A stretch of 39,257 bases of DNA from Paenibacillus sp. MAEPY2. Lineage in GTDB: Bacteria > Bacillota > Bacilli > Paenibacillales > Paenibacillaceae. Positions 16,594 to 24,392 of this stretch are shown piece by piece; the first letter of the stretch is position 1, and each line of letters opens with the position of its first letter. The notes below the pieces were generated by a model. That model did no database searches and was not told where the DNA came from. It saw only the letters and a list, made by a program, of their open reading frames with translations. The stretch spans positions 1-39,257 of the forward strand of contig NZ_AWUK01000060.1 of assembly GCF_000499205.1 (NCBI RefSeq). The letters run 5' to 3'. The position numbers and the translations under genes were made by a program.

Positions 16594-17829
16594 ATGGTTG
16601 GTCTTAAATATGGATTTTTGGGTGTAGGTTTAGGAGGCACATCTATTGCAAGTGCCTGCGCAAGTATACGGACGAGTGTAAAAAACAATATGCAGCCATA
16701 TAGTGCTTTTTTGGTCAATACAAATGAAGTGGATATGAATAAGATTCCGGATGCATCAAATGTAACAAAGTTCCTTTTAAAGGGATATGAAAAGGGTGCC
16801 GGTCGTGACATTGACTTGGGTGAGGAGGCATTTTTGACTCATAAAGAAACCCTTATTGAGAAGATCCAAAGTTATTTTTCGGATCGTGATTATGTCTTTT
16901 TGATGGTAGGAATGGGGGGAGGCACCGGCACTGGGGCCGTGATTGAAGCAGCTAAACTATTGCATGCGAATGGTTTCCAACGGCGGTTTAGTCTTGTTTT
17001 GACTCTTCCGCGAGACCAGGAAGGAAAGGTCGTTTTGGATAATGCAATCCAGCGATTGCAATTAATTGCTAGGGCAATGAAAGGGCTTGGTTCAATTATT
17101 CTAGTGGACAATCAACAATTGTTTGAGAATTACCTCCAGCATAACTCGAATGGAAGTGTCGAGGAGTTCCTGAAGTCATGTAATGAATACATTGCTGTTA
17201 TGCTGCATGAAATGAATACGGTCACAAGTAGTTATAATCCTACGGGCCCGTTTCATTTTGATACTTCTGAATGGCTGAAGATACTTCAGACACCAGGAAT
17301 CATGCTTGTCGGCAGAACGACTTTAGATGAGCGTTCTGTTGATGCAGAGAACGAAGGAACGTTCCTACCAAAGCTTAAACAATCCATTGAGGAAGGGGTT
17401 CTTAGTGGAGGTTATAATCTTGAAAATGCCGAAAGATGTGCCCTGAGCTTACTTGCTAGTCCAAGCGGTGCGAAGCGCATATTTACTATTGGTATGATGA
17501 ATACATTAGAACAGCTGCTGATCACATATGCTCCATATGCGAACGAAAGACCTGTAGCAACTTACGGGGATCAAAATATTAAGCAACTTCATATCTATTC
17601 TGTATTCGCGGGTTTGTCTCTTCCCAATAGAGTATTACAAATAATTGAGAGTTCTAAAAAACTCGAAAGAAAAAATGAAGTGGTAGATGAAGCGTGGGCA
17701 GTCCTTCAAAACTATAGTGTGGTAACCAAGAAGACGAATGATGACTTGGAAACTCTATTAGGAACATCTACTGCTAAAAGGGATACTGAAAAGCTAACGA
17801 ATGTACGTGATCCATTCGATTTTAACTAA
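16594..17829 (+). CDS. tubZ: TubZ-like tubulin/FtsZ GTPase (plasmid partition)
   Basis: 411 residues with the tubulin/FtsZ signature GGGTGTG at residues 108-114 (T4 loop) and an N-terminal glycine-rich nucleotide-binding loop 'GVGLGGTSIASA' (10-21). The T7 region 'TGPFHFDTSEW' supplies acidic residues (D223, E226) that could act in GTP hydrolysis. It differs from chromosomal FtsZ in the middle and has a TubZ-like length and short charged tail. TubZ forms treadmilling filaments that move plasmid DNA bound by TubR. GGAGTG (16580-16585) precedes the ATG. This gene is the strongest sign that the window is a large Bacillales plasmid (compare RepX/TubZ of pXO1 and pBtoxis). Confidence 0.88.
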   Translation: MVGLKYGFLGVGLGGTSIASACASIRTSVKNNMQPYSAFLVNTNEVDMNKIPDASNVTKFLLKGYEKGAGRDIDLGEEAFLTHKETLIEKIQSYFSDRDYVFLMVGMGGGTGTGAVIEAAKLLHANGFQRRFSLVLTLPRDQEGKVVLDNAIQRLQLIARAMKGLGSIILVDNQQLFENYLQHNSNGSVEEFLKSCNEYIAVMLHEMNTVTSSYNPTGPFHFDTSEWLKILQTPGIMLVGRTTLDERSVDAENEGTFLPKLKQSIEEGVLSGGYNLENAERCALSLLASPSGAKRIFTIGMMNTLEQLLITYAPYANERPVATYGDQNIKQLHIYSVFAGLSLPNRVLQIIESSKKLERKNEVVDEAWAVLQNYSVVTKKTNDDLETLLGTSTAKRDTEKLTNVRDPFDFN

Positions 17830-17832
17830 ACC

Positions 17833-17877
17833 TCAATACTGCCTCAGTAACTGTCTCTGTTACTGAGGCAGTATTGA
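17833..17877. repeat. 19-bp perfect inverted repeat after tubZ
   Basis: TCAATACTGCCTCAGTAAC (17833-17851) and its exact reverse complement (17859-17877) with spacer TGTCTCT. The 3' flank is GATTTAAAGG, not a T-run, so a simple terminator is not the best reading on either strand. A partly matching sequence, ACTGCAGCAGTTACTGCGGCA, lies just downstream at about 17903-17923. Candidate protein-binding site (centromere, replication or operator). Confidence 0.7.
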
Positions 17878-17936
17878 TTTAAAGGCTTGACTAGAATCTG
17901 TGTACTGCAGCAGTTACTGCGGCAATAGGAGGACAC

Positions 17937-18425
17937 ATGAAAATACTTCACGGAAATGTACCGGCTAATTCCGGAGAATTAAAAATTATTCCATCTTTAG
18001 ATCAATGCGAATCTATTCTTCATTTTTCATTCCCGGGAGTGTTACCTCATTACCAAGTAGAGCATCGAGAAAAAAGAGAAATAAGACAGCATATTAGGAA
18101 TTCAAAAGCATTCTATAGTGATGCTACTTTAGCATTGGTCGAAAGGTTGCCCTTCAGAATTAAATACGATCATGCACTCATTTACATCATTCAGTTTTTC
18201 CCCGATTTTGTTATTCGAGATTTTGATAATCGAGAACGTAAATATGTTCTAGATGCCCTTCGTTATGCTTCGGTCATAGGGGATGATAACTGGCGAAACA
18301 TCTCAGTATGTGAATCTGGTGAATATGATTCTGGAAATCCCCATACTGAAATATTTATATCAAGTCACCAAAAAGCCGTCGAGATGTTCACCTACGTTCA
18401 CCAATTCTGTATCAGTCCCGGTTGA
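17937..18425 (+). CDS. RusA-like Holliday junction resolvase, divergent
   Basis: 162 residues. The segment 'FPDFVIRDFDNRERKYVLDALRYASVIGDDNWRNI' (about 88-121, in parts) matches the RusA pattern D-x-D-N...K...LDAL...DD: D95, D97, N98, K102, D106 and D116/D117 are the expected metal-binding and conserved positions. RusA enzymes cut four-way junctions as dimers and are common on phages and plasmids. The N-terminal part is less conserved. ATAGGAGG lies before the ATG. Its place between tubZ and the replication-relaxation gene fits a role in recombination-linked replication or in resolving plasmid multimers. Confidence is moderate because the family is diverse. Confidence 0.62.
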   Translation: MKILHGNVPANSGELKIIPSLDQCESILHFSFPGVLPHYQVEHREKREIRQHIRNSKAFYSDATLALVERLPFRIKYDHALIYIIQFFPDFVIRDFDNRERKYVLDALRYASVIGDDNWRNISVCESGEYDSGNPHTEIFISSHQKAVEMFTYVHQFCISPG

Positions 18426-18433
18426 CGAGTTAC

Positions 18434-18586
18434 ATATCAGTACTATGTCAATCAATTAGGGGGATAGTACTGATATTCTCGTACTGATACGGAAAATAGG
18501 TCAACTGGTGAAAAAAATCGTTGTTATATCAGTGTTTTTGATCTGTCATTCTTTTGCATCTAGAGGTGAATGAAGACTGATATCAG
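18434..18586. repeat. Cluster of CTGATAT half-sites
   Basis: ATATCAGTACTAT (18434-18446) is inverted to ATAGTACTGATAT (18464-18476, perfect 13-bp arms); then GTACTGATAC (18481-18490), ATATCAGTG (18526-18534) and the palindrome CTGATATCAG (18577-18586). Six half-sites in about 150 bases, on both strands, irregularly spaced. The arrangement is iteron- or operator-like. Confidence 0.6.
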
Positions 18587-18656
18587 ATTCAACATGTTTT
18601 TGTAGGCACATCAAGGGATTTCTCCCTTGGTATAAGGTGAACAGGGAAAGGAAAAA

Positions 18657-18698
18657 GGAGGGGAGTATTCCTGCTGAAAGCAGGGATGCTATCCCTCC
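18657..18698. other. Long imperfect hairpin upstream of the relaxation gene
   Basis: GGAGGG...AGTATTCCTGCT (18657-18675) folds onto AGCAGGGATGCT...CCCTCC (18679-18698): 18 pairs including two G-U, one small internal loop, 3-base apical loop. On the plus strand no T-run follows. On the minus strand the stem is followed by CCTTTTTCC, so it could also be a minus-strand terminator, although no minus-strand gene is near. It sits where an oriT or a single-strand initiation hairpin could lie. Confidence 0.5.
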
Positions 18699-18806
18699 TT
18701 GCATTTAGGAATGATGAGAGAAAAACGACAGGTGCCTGAATTCCAATATTGCTGAGAGAACAAACCAAATCCATGTTTTAAGCAGATCATGAGGAGGTCT
18801 TTTTGT

Positions 18807-19817
18807 GTGAAGATTAAGAATCTAACGGAGAGGGACGTCAGAATCCTTCATGCTCTATTTCGGTATCGGACATTTACTACACCCCAGGTACATCGACTAT
18901 TCTTTGAAAGTAACAAAAAAAGAGATTATTGCTGGCTAAGAATGTCTTACCTAAAAAGAGATGGATATATCATATCTAAACCCGTAGTCAATAACGGGAG
19001 AAAGGAAACAAATTCGTATTTTCTAACTACAAAGGGAGTGGAAGAGTTAAAGCAAAGAGGGCTAATCGACAAAACTACATTTGCTAAAGATCTGCAGCTA
19101 TCGGGATTTCGAATGCTCCATGCCCAACAGGTTAATGAATTCCTTGTACAGTTGAAAGCTTACGGGTATGACTTGTGGGATAGCAGACTTGTAAAAAGTA
19201 CTTTTGAACTTGATCGGAATAGTCTCATACAAGGTATGCTTATCTCACCGGACGAGAGAAAGTACGGACTGTACCTATTCACCACGGATCCTGAAGAAAA
19301 GACTTTGGCCAAGGTGATATCTGAGATTAAGAAGAACTTCTCTATAAAGTACTACCTTGTAGTGTGTACATCTGCTAAAGCCTTTACGGAATTTGAAAGT
19401 ATGCTAAAAAAGGAAGAAACACGGATCAGATCAAGTGTAAGCTTGTTGCCATATGAGGATGCTCTACTTGCACTCAAAACCGTTGGAAATGAGAATCAGC
19501 GGATACAGTTATTCCAAGAGTTTGGCAGGGTTGAAAAAGTGGAACGTGGAGCGTTCCCATATACCGTTCAACACAACGGCGAAATGAAGTATGTTTGTGA
19601 AAATTTGCACAACAGTACAGGGGTCAGACGAAGATTGTCCTTATATACCCCCCACGAATACAAACGAGATGGGAAAAAGGTATTGATGCTGATCCGGAAA
19701 GGGTTTCTACAGGATCTCGAACAAGAGTTTAGGCACTACCCCCACGTTCAATTTGCTGTCATCCTCAAAAAGGATCTCGTAGAGAAAATCGAAAAGTGGG
19801 AAAACGCAACATTGTGA
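18807..19817 (+). CDS. Replication-relaxation family protein
   Basis: 336 residues from GTG 18807, chosen because GGAGGT (18793-18798) lies 8 bases upstream; an ATG at 18789 overlaps that site. The N-terminal winged helix ('LTERDVRILHALFRYRTFTTPQVHRLFF', then 'LRMSYLKRDGYI' and 'SYFLTTKGVEEL') and the following alpha/beta region match the replication-relaxation (Replic_Relax) family of Gram-positive plasmids and integrative elements, whose members sit near origins or relaxosome genes. The C-terminal third is unassigned. The upstream 380 bases with repeats and hairpins are plausible binding sites. Whether it serves replication or conjugative processing cannot be settled from sequence. Confidence 0.75.
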   Translation: MKIKNLTERDVRILHALFRYRTFTTPQVHRLFFESNKKRDYCWLRMSYLKRDGYIISKPVVNNGRKETNSYFLTTKGVEELKQRGLIDKTTFAKDLQLSGFRMLHAQQVNEFLVQLKAYGYDLWDSRLVKSTFELDRNSLIQGMLISPDERKYGLYLFTTDPEEKTLAKVISEIKKNFSIKYYLVVCTSAKAFTEFESMLKKEETRIRSSVSLLPYEDALLALKTVGNENQRIQLFQEFGRVEKVERGAFPYTVQHNGEMKYVCENLHNSTGVRRRLSLYTPHEYKRDGKKVLMLIRKGFLQDLEQEFRHYPHVQFAVILKKDLVEKIEKWENATL

Positions 19818-19848
19818 AAATAATCACTATAAGAGAGAGGTTTATGCT

Positions 19849-20244
19849 ATGGAATTCAATGTATGGGTAGAGGAAGCTAACTTGAATCACAGTGAAGAGG
19901 CTTTTATCAAATTGATTCAAAAAATGCGTGATCTAAAGGACATGTATTTATTAATGAGTCCAAATAACAATGAGGCTCCATTCGTAGGGCAAGAGGATAA
20001 CTACAACTGGATGTACATCTATACAAGTTATCAACAATTGGAGAGTAATGCACCTCTCATATTTGAAGACGGTACACAGTTGTACTATGTTTCTGTACCA
20101 ACAACTGAGCTTCTGTCGTGGCTCGTCCAGCATCAAAGTCATGGGGTATATGGTGTGCGTATAAATGAGGGACCATTTGGATTCTGGATCTCCCTCCGAG
20201 ATTTGGAAGGGATTATAATCGAAGAGGGGACCTCAAATGACTGA
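19849..20244 (+). CDS. Unknown 131-residue protein, SseB-like features
   Basis: GAGAGAGG precedes the ATG at 19849; it lies 31 bases after the replication-relaxation gene and is probably co-transcribed. Soluble, acidic. 'YNWMYIYTSYQQLESN' followed by 'LYYVSVPTTELLSWL' and 'VYGVRINEGPFGFWISLRDLEGI' resembles the SseB N-terminal-type fold (a domain found in assorted small accessory and immunity-like proteins). This similarity is from memory of the pattern and weak. Function unknown. Confidence 0.6.
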   Translation: MEFNVWVEEANLNHSEEAFIKLIQKMRDLKDMYLLMSPNNNEAPFVGQEDNYNWMYIYTSYQQLESNAPLIFEDGTQLYYVSVPTTELLSWLVQHQSHGVYGVRINEGPFGFWISLRDLEGIIIEEGTSND

Positions 20245-20251
20245 AAATTAA

Positions 20252-20539
20252 TTTATGTCCCCCTGAACATAAAAGCAATAGATAGAACTGCTACGTCTAT
20301 CGTGACTAGTGAGAGTTTACGATTCTTGAGATTATGTTTGGTATATCCTTCGGGCAAGTCAAACATATACAACAAGGAACAACTATGGTAGTATGTATTT
20401 CAAGAAATACACACGCGTTACGACAATACAAATGCACTCGTGAACGTATTTGATTACGAAGACGAACTAATGCATTTGCAAGGACGTAGTAATCTACGAA
20501 TTTGTCGATCAGGTATGTACACCATCGGTGAAGATACCT
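20252..20539 (+). ncRNA. Candidate structured RNA: seven consecutive hairpins
   Basis: There is no ORF between 20245 and 20702. From 20252 each segment is a hairpin: TTTATGT/ACATAAA (20252-20273); GATAGA/TCTATC (20281-20301); TATGTTTG/CAAACATA (20333-20367) with a C-UUCG-G tetraloop inside; TGTATTT/AAATACA around CAAG (20394-20411); CAAATGCA/TGCATTTG (20429-20478) enclosing TCGT/ACGA and CGTA/TACG in register; CGTAG/CTACG around TAAT (20485-20498); AGGTAT/ATACCT (20511-20539) enclosing CACC/GGTG. The nested stems separated by symmetric internal loops look selected. A terminator at 20632 closes the region. Strand is set by the terminator; no strong promoter is identified, and it may be a long leader of the transglutaminase gene. 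Confidence 0.5.
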
Positions 20540-20631
20540 CCGTTTAAGTACAGGATATGAATGATTACCTGGCTTAGCTGGCTATAAAACAATTTTCTTA
20601 GTTTACTCACAAAAATAATATATGGATTCAG

Positions 20632-20667
20632 AGAATCGAATTCCAATGGGATTCGGTTCTTTTTTTT
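20632..20667 (+). terminator. Intrinsic terminator before the transglutaminase gene
   Basis: AGAATCGAATTCC (20632-20644) pairs with GGGATTCGGTTCT (20648-20660, two G-U pairs), loop AAT, then T8. It ends about 23 bases before the ribosome binding site of the next gene, so it either ends the structured RNA or works as an attenuator. Confidence 0.85.
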
Positions 20668-20702
20668 ATAAAGTTACCTATTTGAATTGAAGGAGAGATC
20701 AC

Positions 20703-21599
20703 ATGCTAAAAAGGATAACACAACTCTTATCTGTATTTTTTGCTGCTGGGGCTTTAACTCTGATGGTAAATACCATCGCTTTAGCCAGTGCCGCACCCAT
20801 TCAAGTTCATTCCTATGATGAAGTTGATTCCCGCCTGCATGATGCAATGACTAATCACACTGAACAAATTCAGATGGAAGTATTTGCTCCAGCGACCGAT
20901 ATTAATAAGAGTATCGGGGACATTAGAGCAAAACTATACCACTTTGGTGATTACAGCGCCTTTACTCATAAATACATTTCGTGGGAGTGGGACAAATTTA
21001 GCTCAGAGCATTTTTCCATTACTTTTTCCATTACATATTTTGAAACTGCAGAACAGGCTGCGTATGTAGATCAAGTAGCAAGAAAAACCGTAAGTGAGAT
21101 TACTACTCCTCAGATGGATGAGCACCAAAAAGTAAAAGTGATCCATGACTGGATCGTTAGTAAGCTGGAATATGACTACGACTTGAATCAATATTCCGCG
21201 TATGCCGGGCTAGTTGATCCCTACAAAACAGTTTGCCAGGGGTACAGCTTACTGGCTAGTAAGATGTTTGATTATGCAGGCATTAAGAACAAGATTATCT
21301 TTGGATATCTAAAAAATAACGAGAAAACGACACATAGTTGGAATTTGGTACAATTAGATGACTTATGGTACCACGTAGATTTGACGTGGGACGATACAAG
21401 CAATAGCTATACTTATTACAATTTAACCGACGAACAGATAAAACTGAGTCGGACTTGGAATCCTGAATATTATCCTGCTGCTAGCAGCGAATATCGGGAA
21501 GAGCTTAAAAAGAAGCATAAGGCCGGGAAGAATGGACTGGATTTCTTACGTCTTGGCCAACTATATCGAAGTATCTATAAACAATCAGTTAATGATTAA
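20703..21599 (+). CDS. Secreted transglutaminase-like cysteine protein
   Basis: 298 residues with a signal peptide (about 1-31). The transglutaminase-like fold is shown by the catalytic triad order Cys178 in 'KTVCQGYS', His211 in 'THSWNLV' and Asp226 in 'YHVDLTWDD'. Such secreted Gram-positive proteins act as cysteine proteases or cross-linking enzymes of the cell surface; many Paenibacillus copies have S-layer or cell-wall neighbours, as here. AAGGAGAG precedes the ATG. Expression is probably influenced by the terminator just upstream. Confidence 0.85.
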   Translation: MLKRITQLLSVFFAAGALTLMVNTIALASAAPIQVHSYDEVDSRLHDAMTNHTEQIQMEVFAPATDINKSIGDIRAKLYHFGDYSAFTHKYISWEWDKFSSEHFSITFSITYFETAEQAAYVDQVARKTVSEITTPQMDEHQKVKVIHDWIVSKLEYDYDLNQYSAYAGLVDPYKTVCQGYSLLASKMFDYAGIKNKIIFGYLKNNEKTTHSWNLVQLDDLWYHVDLTWDDTSNSYTYYNLTDEQIKLSRTWNPEYYPAASSEYREELKKKHKAGKNGLDFLRLGQLYRSIYKQSVND

Positions 21600-21612
21600 T
21601 GGAGGAACAGGT

Positions 21613-21804
21613 ATGACGAAGCAAGAGAAACTAGAGAAACAAGATATAATTAACCGGAACTTGAGTATCATTGATGAATTTCTCTTCAGTGATGCTCAAG
21701 ATGATGAACTCAGAAGGAAAGCTATTAAGGATCTCATTGAAGAAAATATGCAACTAATAGATTTAACCTTCGATTCTGTGCCAGCAATGGCCAATGTAAT
21801 TTAG
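21613..21804 (+). CDS. Small acidic protein, unknown
   Basis: 63 residues from ATG 21613, which has GGAGGAACAG (21601-21610) just upstream; an earlier in-frame start at 21532 overlaps the transglutaminase gene and is unlikely. Charged helical sequence (MTKQEKLEKQDIINRNLSI...), no motif. Follows the transglutaminase gene by 13 bases and so shares its transcript. Confidence 0.6.
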   Translation: MTKQEKLEKQDIINRNLSIIDEFLFSDAQDDELRRKAIKDLIEENMQLIDLTFDSVPAMANVI

Positions 21805-21875
21805 TCATGGTGTTGGGTTACCCGGACAATTATATAGTCGAAGCGAACTCTTTATCTTAAATACAGCTAATCATG

Positions 21876-21920
21876 AGACAGTCTCACTTGCAGTAATGCA
21901 TAGTGGGGCTGTCTTTTTTT
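21876..21920 (+). terminator. Intrinsic terminator before the metallopeptidase gene
   Basis: AGACAGTCTCACT (21876-21888) pairs with AGTGGGGCTGTCT (21902-21914, two G-U pairs), then T7. The gap 21805-21974 also holds GGGTTACCC at about 21814, resembling in reverse the GGGTAACC of the leader at 14343. Confidence 0.8.
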
Positions 21921-21974
21921 GTATAAGTTGAACGAACTTTACTCTATTAAAAGTTAAAAAGGAGAGGATGAAAG

Positions 21975-22511
21975 ATGGCAGCGGGCGCAACATTTACAAC
22001 TTCGGAAGAAATCGATCGTATCGTTCAACAAGTAATTGAACGTGAAGAAGAGTTTAAGATATTGAGTGTCGCTCACATCCTAACACGCTTTCGAACGGGC
22101 ACATGGTACACTAAAGGAAAATTGATTTATGCGAAAACGAAAGTATTATCCAGTTATGAGCGCTTTGAGCTCGACTCTGAAATACTCATTATGGTCAATA
22201 AGCAGGTATGGGAGCATCTCAATGACTCGCAGAAAGAAGCACTGATCTATCATGAGCTATGTCATATCGAAGCCTCTGTAGATAAGCATGGAGCGCCTAA
22301 GAACTCCCCCAAAGATGGCCGACCGATATATCGACTACAGAGCCACGACCTGGAGGAGTTTAAATTAGTCGTGGAAAAGTATGGTCTTTGGCGGCCTGAT
22401 GCACAGGAATTCATGGATTCCGCGAAGAAAGGTGAACAACTAACCATGGACCTCGTTCAATCGGATAACAAACGGCCTGCAGGAAAGGTTATTCATCTAA
22501 GGGCCAATTGA
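21975..22511 (+). CDS. Putative zinc metallopeptidase of the phage/plasmid type
   Basis: 178 residues without signal peptide. HELCH at residues 93-97 is an HExxH zinc-binding site, preceded by the helix 'DSQKEALIYHELCHIE' and followed by 'SHDLEEF', where the third ligand is expected in the family of small cytoplasmic metallopeptidases found in phages and plasmids (related in pattern to SprT/ImmA-like minigluzincins). AAGGAGAGG precedes the ATG. It may cleave a regulator, as ImmA does; no obvious partner is adjacent. Confidence 0.75.
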   Translation: MAAGATFTTSEEIDRIVQQVIEREEEFKILSVAHILTRFRTGTWYTKGKLIYAKTKVLSSYERFELDSEILIMVNKQVWEHLNDSQKEALIYHELCHIEASVDKHGAPKNSPKDGRPIYRLQSHDLEEFKLVVEKYGLWRPDAQEFMDSAKKGEQLTMDLVQSDNKRPAGKVIHLRAN

Positions 22512-22693
22512 GAAAAATGTTCAACCAATGTACGCTCCATTTTGAGGATAAACCCCCCATGCAAAGAGACAAGCATGGCATGATGTCTACTGTTGCCCCT
22601 CCTGGGGTATCTCAAATCCAAAGAGGGACGGCAGGCAATAATTCAAATAGCTCCTGTTGTTATCAAGCACTTTGTAAGTTATTAATTCATAGG

Positions 22694-22726
22694 CGCTCAG
22701 GTGGTGTTTTCACTTGGGCGTTTTTT
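22694..22726 (+). terminator. Intrinsic terminator after the metallopeptidase gene
   Basis: CGCTCAGGTG (22694-22703) pairs with CACTTGGGCG (22711-22720, two G-U pairs) followed by T6. Confidence 0.75.
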
Positions 22727-22879
22727 GTTTGCTAGAAGTATTCCGATTCGAAAGGGGAAGAAGCAGAAAGCAGCATTTCTAAAGTCCACGATTGTTTTCA
22801 AAGCATATAGCTTTAGGGATAGTTCAACCGAAGTATTAGGTGCAAAAATAACCTTGATTTTCGCACGTAACATTTAACC

Positions 22880-22946
22880 GCTAAGCCCATGGAGACGATA
22901 ATGTATATAGAGGGGTGTTAGAGCACCAATTAAAAGGAGAGAGTTC
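22880..22946 (+). promoter_or_regulatory. Conserved SLH leader, copy 1
   Basis: Begins GCTAAGC (22880-22886) and continues with ACGATAATGTATATAG and AGGGGTGTT, then AAAGGAGAGAG before the ATG. The same block stands before the second SLH gene at 24314. GGTG...CACC pairs in both copies. It probably includes the promoter and 5' UTR; a clear -35 box is not seen. Confidence 0.55.
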
Positions 22947-24167
22947 ATGAAGAAACAGTTTATCAAAATCGCAGGAATAGCACTGGTAGCAGCGCTTGTG
23001 GTAGGTACGATGAACATCACGGCATCTAGAGTGCAAGCCGCTACAACTCAATTTTCCGACGTGGAATCGACCCACTGGGGCGCCAGCGCCATTACCAATG
23101 GCGTCTCCAAAGGCTATGTCGATGGGTATACAAACGGTACATTTAAGCCAGATGCCAGCGTCACACGAGCCGAATTCGTGAAGATGGTTGTTTCGGCCAT
23201 GGAACTTGAAACCGTGCCATCAAGCGGTAAATGGTACACCGAGTATGTGGAAGCCGCAAGCCATGCCGGCCTGTACGCATCTGCTGATTTTAACAATAGC
23301 GAAGCGGCTTGGACGAAAGTGATGACACGCGACGAAATGGCTCGGGTTGCAGCTCGTGCAATTGGGGAAACGAGTAAGGAAGAGGACAAATGGATGTACC
23401 TCGCTACGAAAGCTGGTCTAATTAAAGGCGTCGGTATAGGGCAGATTGCTCCCAAAGGACTGACCACGCGTGCGCAGGCAATCGTTGTAATCGAACGTAT
23501 TCTATCCAAGAACACCGGTGCTTCTCTTGAAGTCGATAAGTATGCGGTGGGAAGTGCTGAAATCGCCTGGCATGGTACGAATATTTTTACCGTGATGCCC
23601 GAAATGTGGGTAACAACGGAAAAGGATCTGAGACAAGCTAGAAAGAACTCTGTCGAAGAGATGTGGAACGAAGAACGTATGACGATCACGTCAAAAGATG
23701 GACTGTATCAAGCTAGGCTTGACGCACTTATCGCCATCGACCTTGCCGACCCCAACGATCCCAACCTTGGGTTGATTAAACCGATGAATACACTCAAATG
23801 GTTCAATAACACCACTAATAAGAATCTAATGGTCAAAGATCAGAAAAACAGTTATGTTCTCTATTTCAAGGGCGGAACGGTATTTAACAAAGATACTAAA
23901 AGATATAACCCTAATACAACAATTCAATTCCGGGTAGATGGATTTGGTAGTCCTGATCGCGATGCCTTTTTCGATAAAGGTGTGCTAAATGGAACAGCTA
24001 GTCTTTATCGCAGTAGCTATTTCGACGTCCCTGGCGTTATAATCCCCAAAACGGGAACTATTCAAAATTACAGCAATTTGGAGATCAGACTGCAAACCCC
24101 TGCAGGTGGATGGTGGTTTAGTCAAATCGTTCCTCTTAGTCTGCGAGGAAATCGCGACGACGTCTAA
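22947..24167 (+). CDS. Secreted SLH protein, tandem copy 1
   Basis: 406 residues. Signal peptide (about 1-31, ending in AxA-type 'VQA'), three SLH domains (about 34-195; 'FSDVESTHWGASAI' and 'GYTNGTFKPDASVTRAEF' are textbook), then a unique C-terminal domain (about 200-406) containing 'EIAWHGTNIFTVMPEMWVT' of unknown role. The wall-anchoring SLH part with a C-terminal cargo is the usual design of Paenibacillus surface proteins. The paralogue at 24393 is nearly identical through the SLH region and also similar in the C-terminal domain, showing a tandem duplication. AAAGGAGAGAG precedes the ATG. Confidence 0.85.
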   Translation: MKKQFIKIAGIALVAALVVGTMNITASRVQAATTQFSDVESTHWGASAITNGVSKGYVDGYTNGTFKPDASVTRAEFVKMVVSAMELETVPSSGKWYTEYVEAASHAGLYASADFNNSEAAWTKVMTRDEMARVAARAIGETSKEEDKWMYLATKAGLIKGVGIGQIAPKGLTTRAQAIVVIERILSKNTGASLEVDKYAVGSAEIAWHGTNIFTVMPEMWVTTEKDLRQARKNSVEEMWNEERMTITSKDGLYQARLDALIAIDLADPNDPNLGLIKPMNTLKWFNNTTNKNLMVKDQKNSYVLYFKGGTVFNKDTKRYNPNTTIQFRVDGFGSPDRDAFFDKGVLNGTASLYRSSYFDVPGVIIPKTGTIQNYSNLEIRLQTPAGGWWFSQIVPLSLRGNRDDV

Positions 24168-24313
24168 TTCTTTCTTGTTTATTAACGAGTAGTATGTTGG
24201 GGTACATAAAAACGGACATGTTAATTACATGGCATCTCTTTTGAATTGAGCAATCTCAAAGGTTAGGGTGCGGACAAACTTCGGGTTTTAGCTTTCAGGA
24301 ATGAGAAAAATGT

Positions 24314-24392
24314 GCTAAGCGGATGATGACGACAATGTATATAGAGGGGTGTTCTCCTAAATCCAAGAGCACCCATTAAAAGGAGAGAGTTG
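24314..24392 (+). promoter_or_regulatory. Conserved SLH leader, copy 2
   Basis: Starts GCTAAGC (24314-24320), then GACGACAATGTATATAG, AGGGGTGTT, and CCCATTAAAAGGAGAGAG; GGGTGTT pairs with AGCACCC across 14 bases. It matches copy 1 except for a short insertion in the hairpin loop, so the duplication included the regulatory region. Confidence 0.55.

Larger units (their letters stand above)
18426..18806. other. 380-base non-coding region with repeats and hairpins
   Basis: No gene. It contains a cluster of CTGATAT/ATATCAG half-sites (18434-18586), a small perfect hairpin CAAGGGA-TTTC-TCCCTTG (18612-18629) and a long hairpin (18657-18698), then the ribosome binding site of the next gene. This makes it the best candidate in the window for an origin, nick site or centromere. 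Confidence 0.6.
22512..22946. other. 435-base gap with terminator and SLH leader
   Basis: Contains the terminator at 22694-22726, an ambiguous 75-codon frame that runs into it (not accepted as a gene), and the conserved SLH leader from 22880. A small hairpin AAAGC-ATAT-GCTTT lies near 22799-22813. Nothing else seen. Confidence 0.5.

Noticed and set aside
22508..22735. 75-codon frame overlapping the end of the metallopeptidase gene
   Set aside because: It begins with a TTG without ribosome binding site and ends inside a terminator hairpin; its composition is not protein-like.
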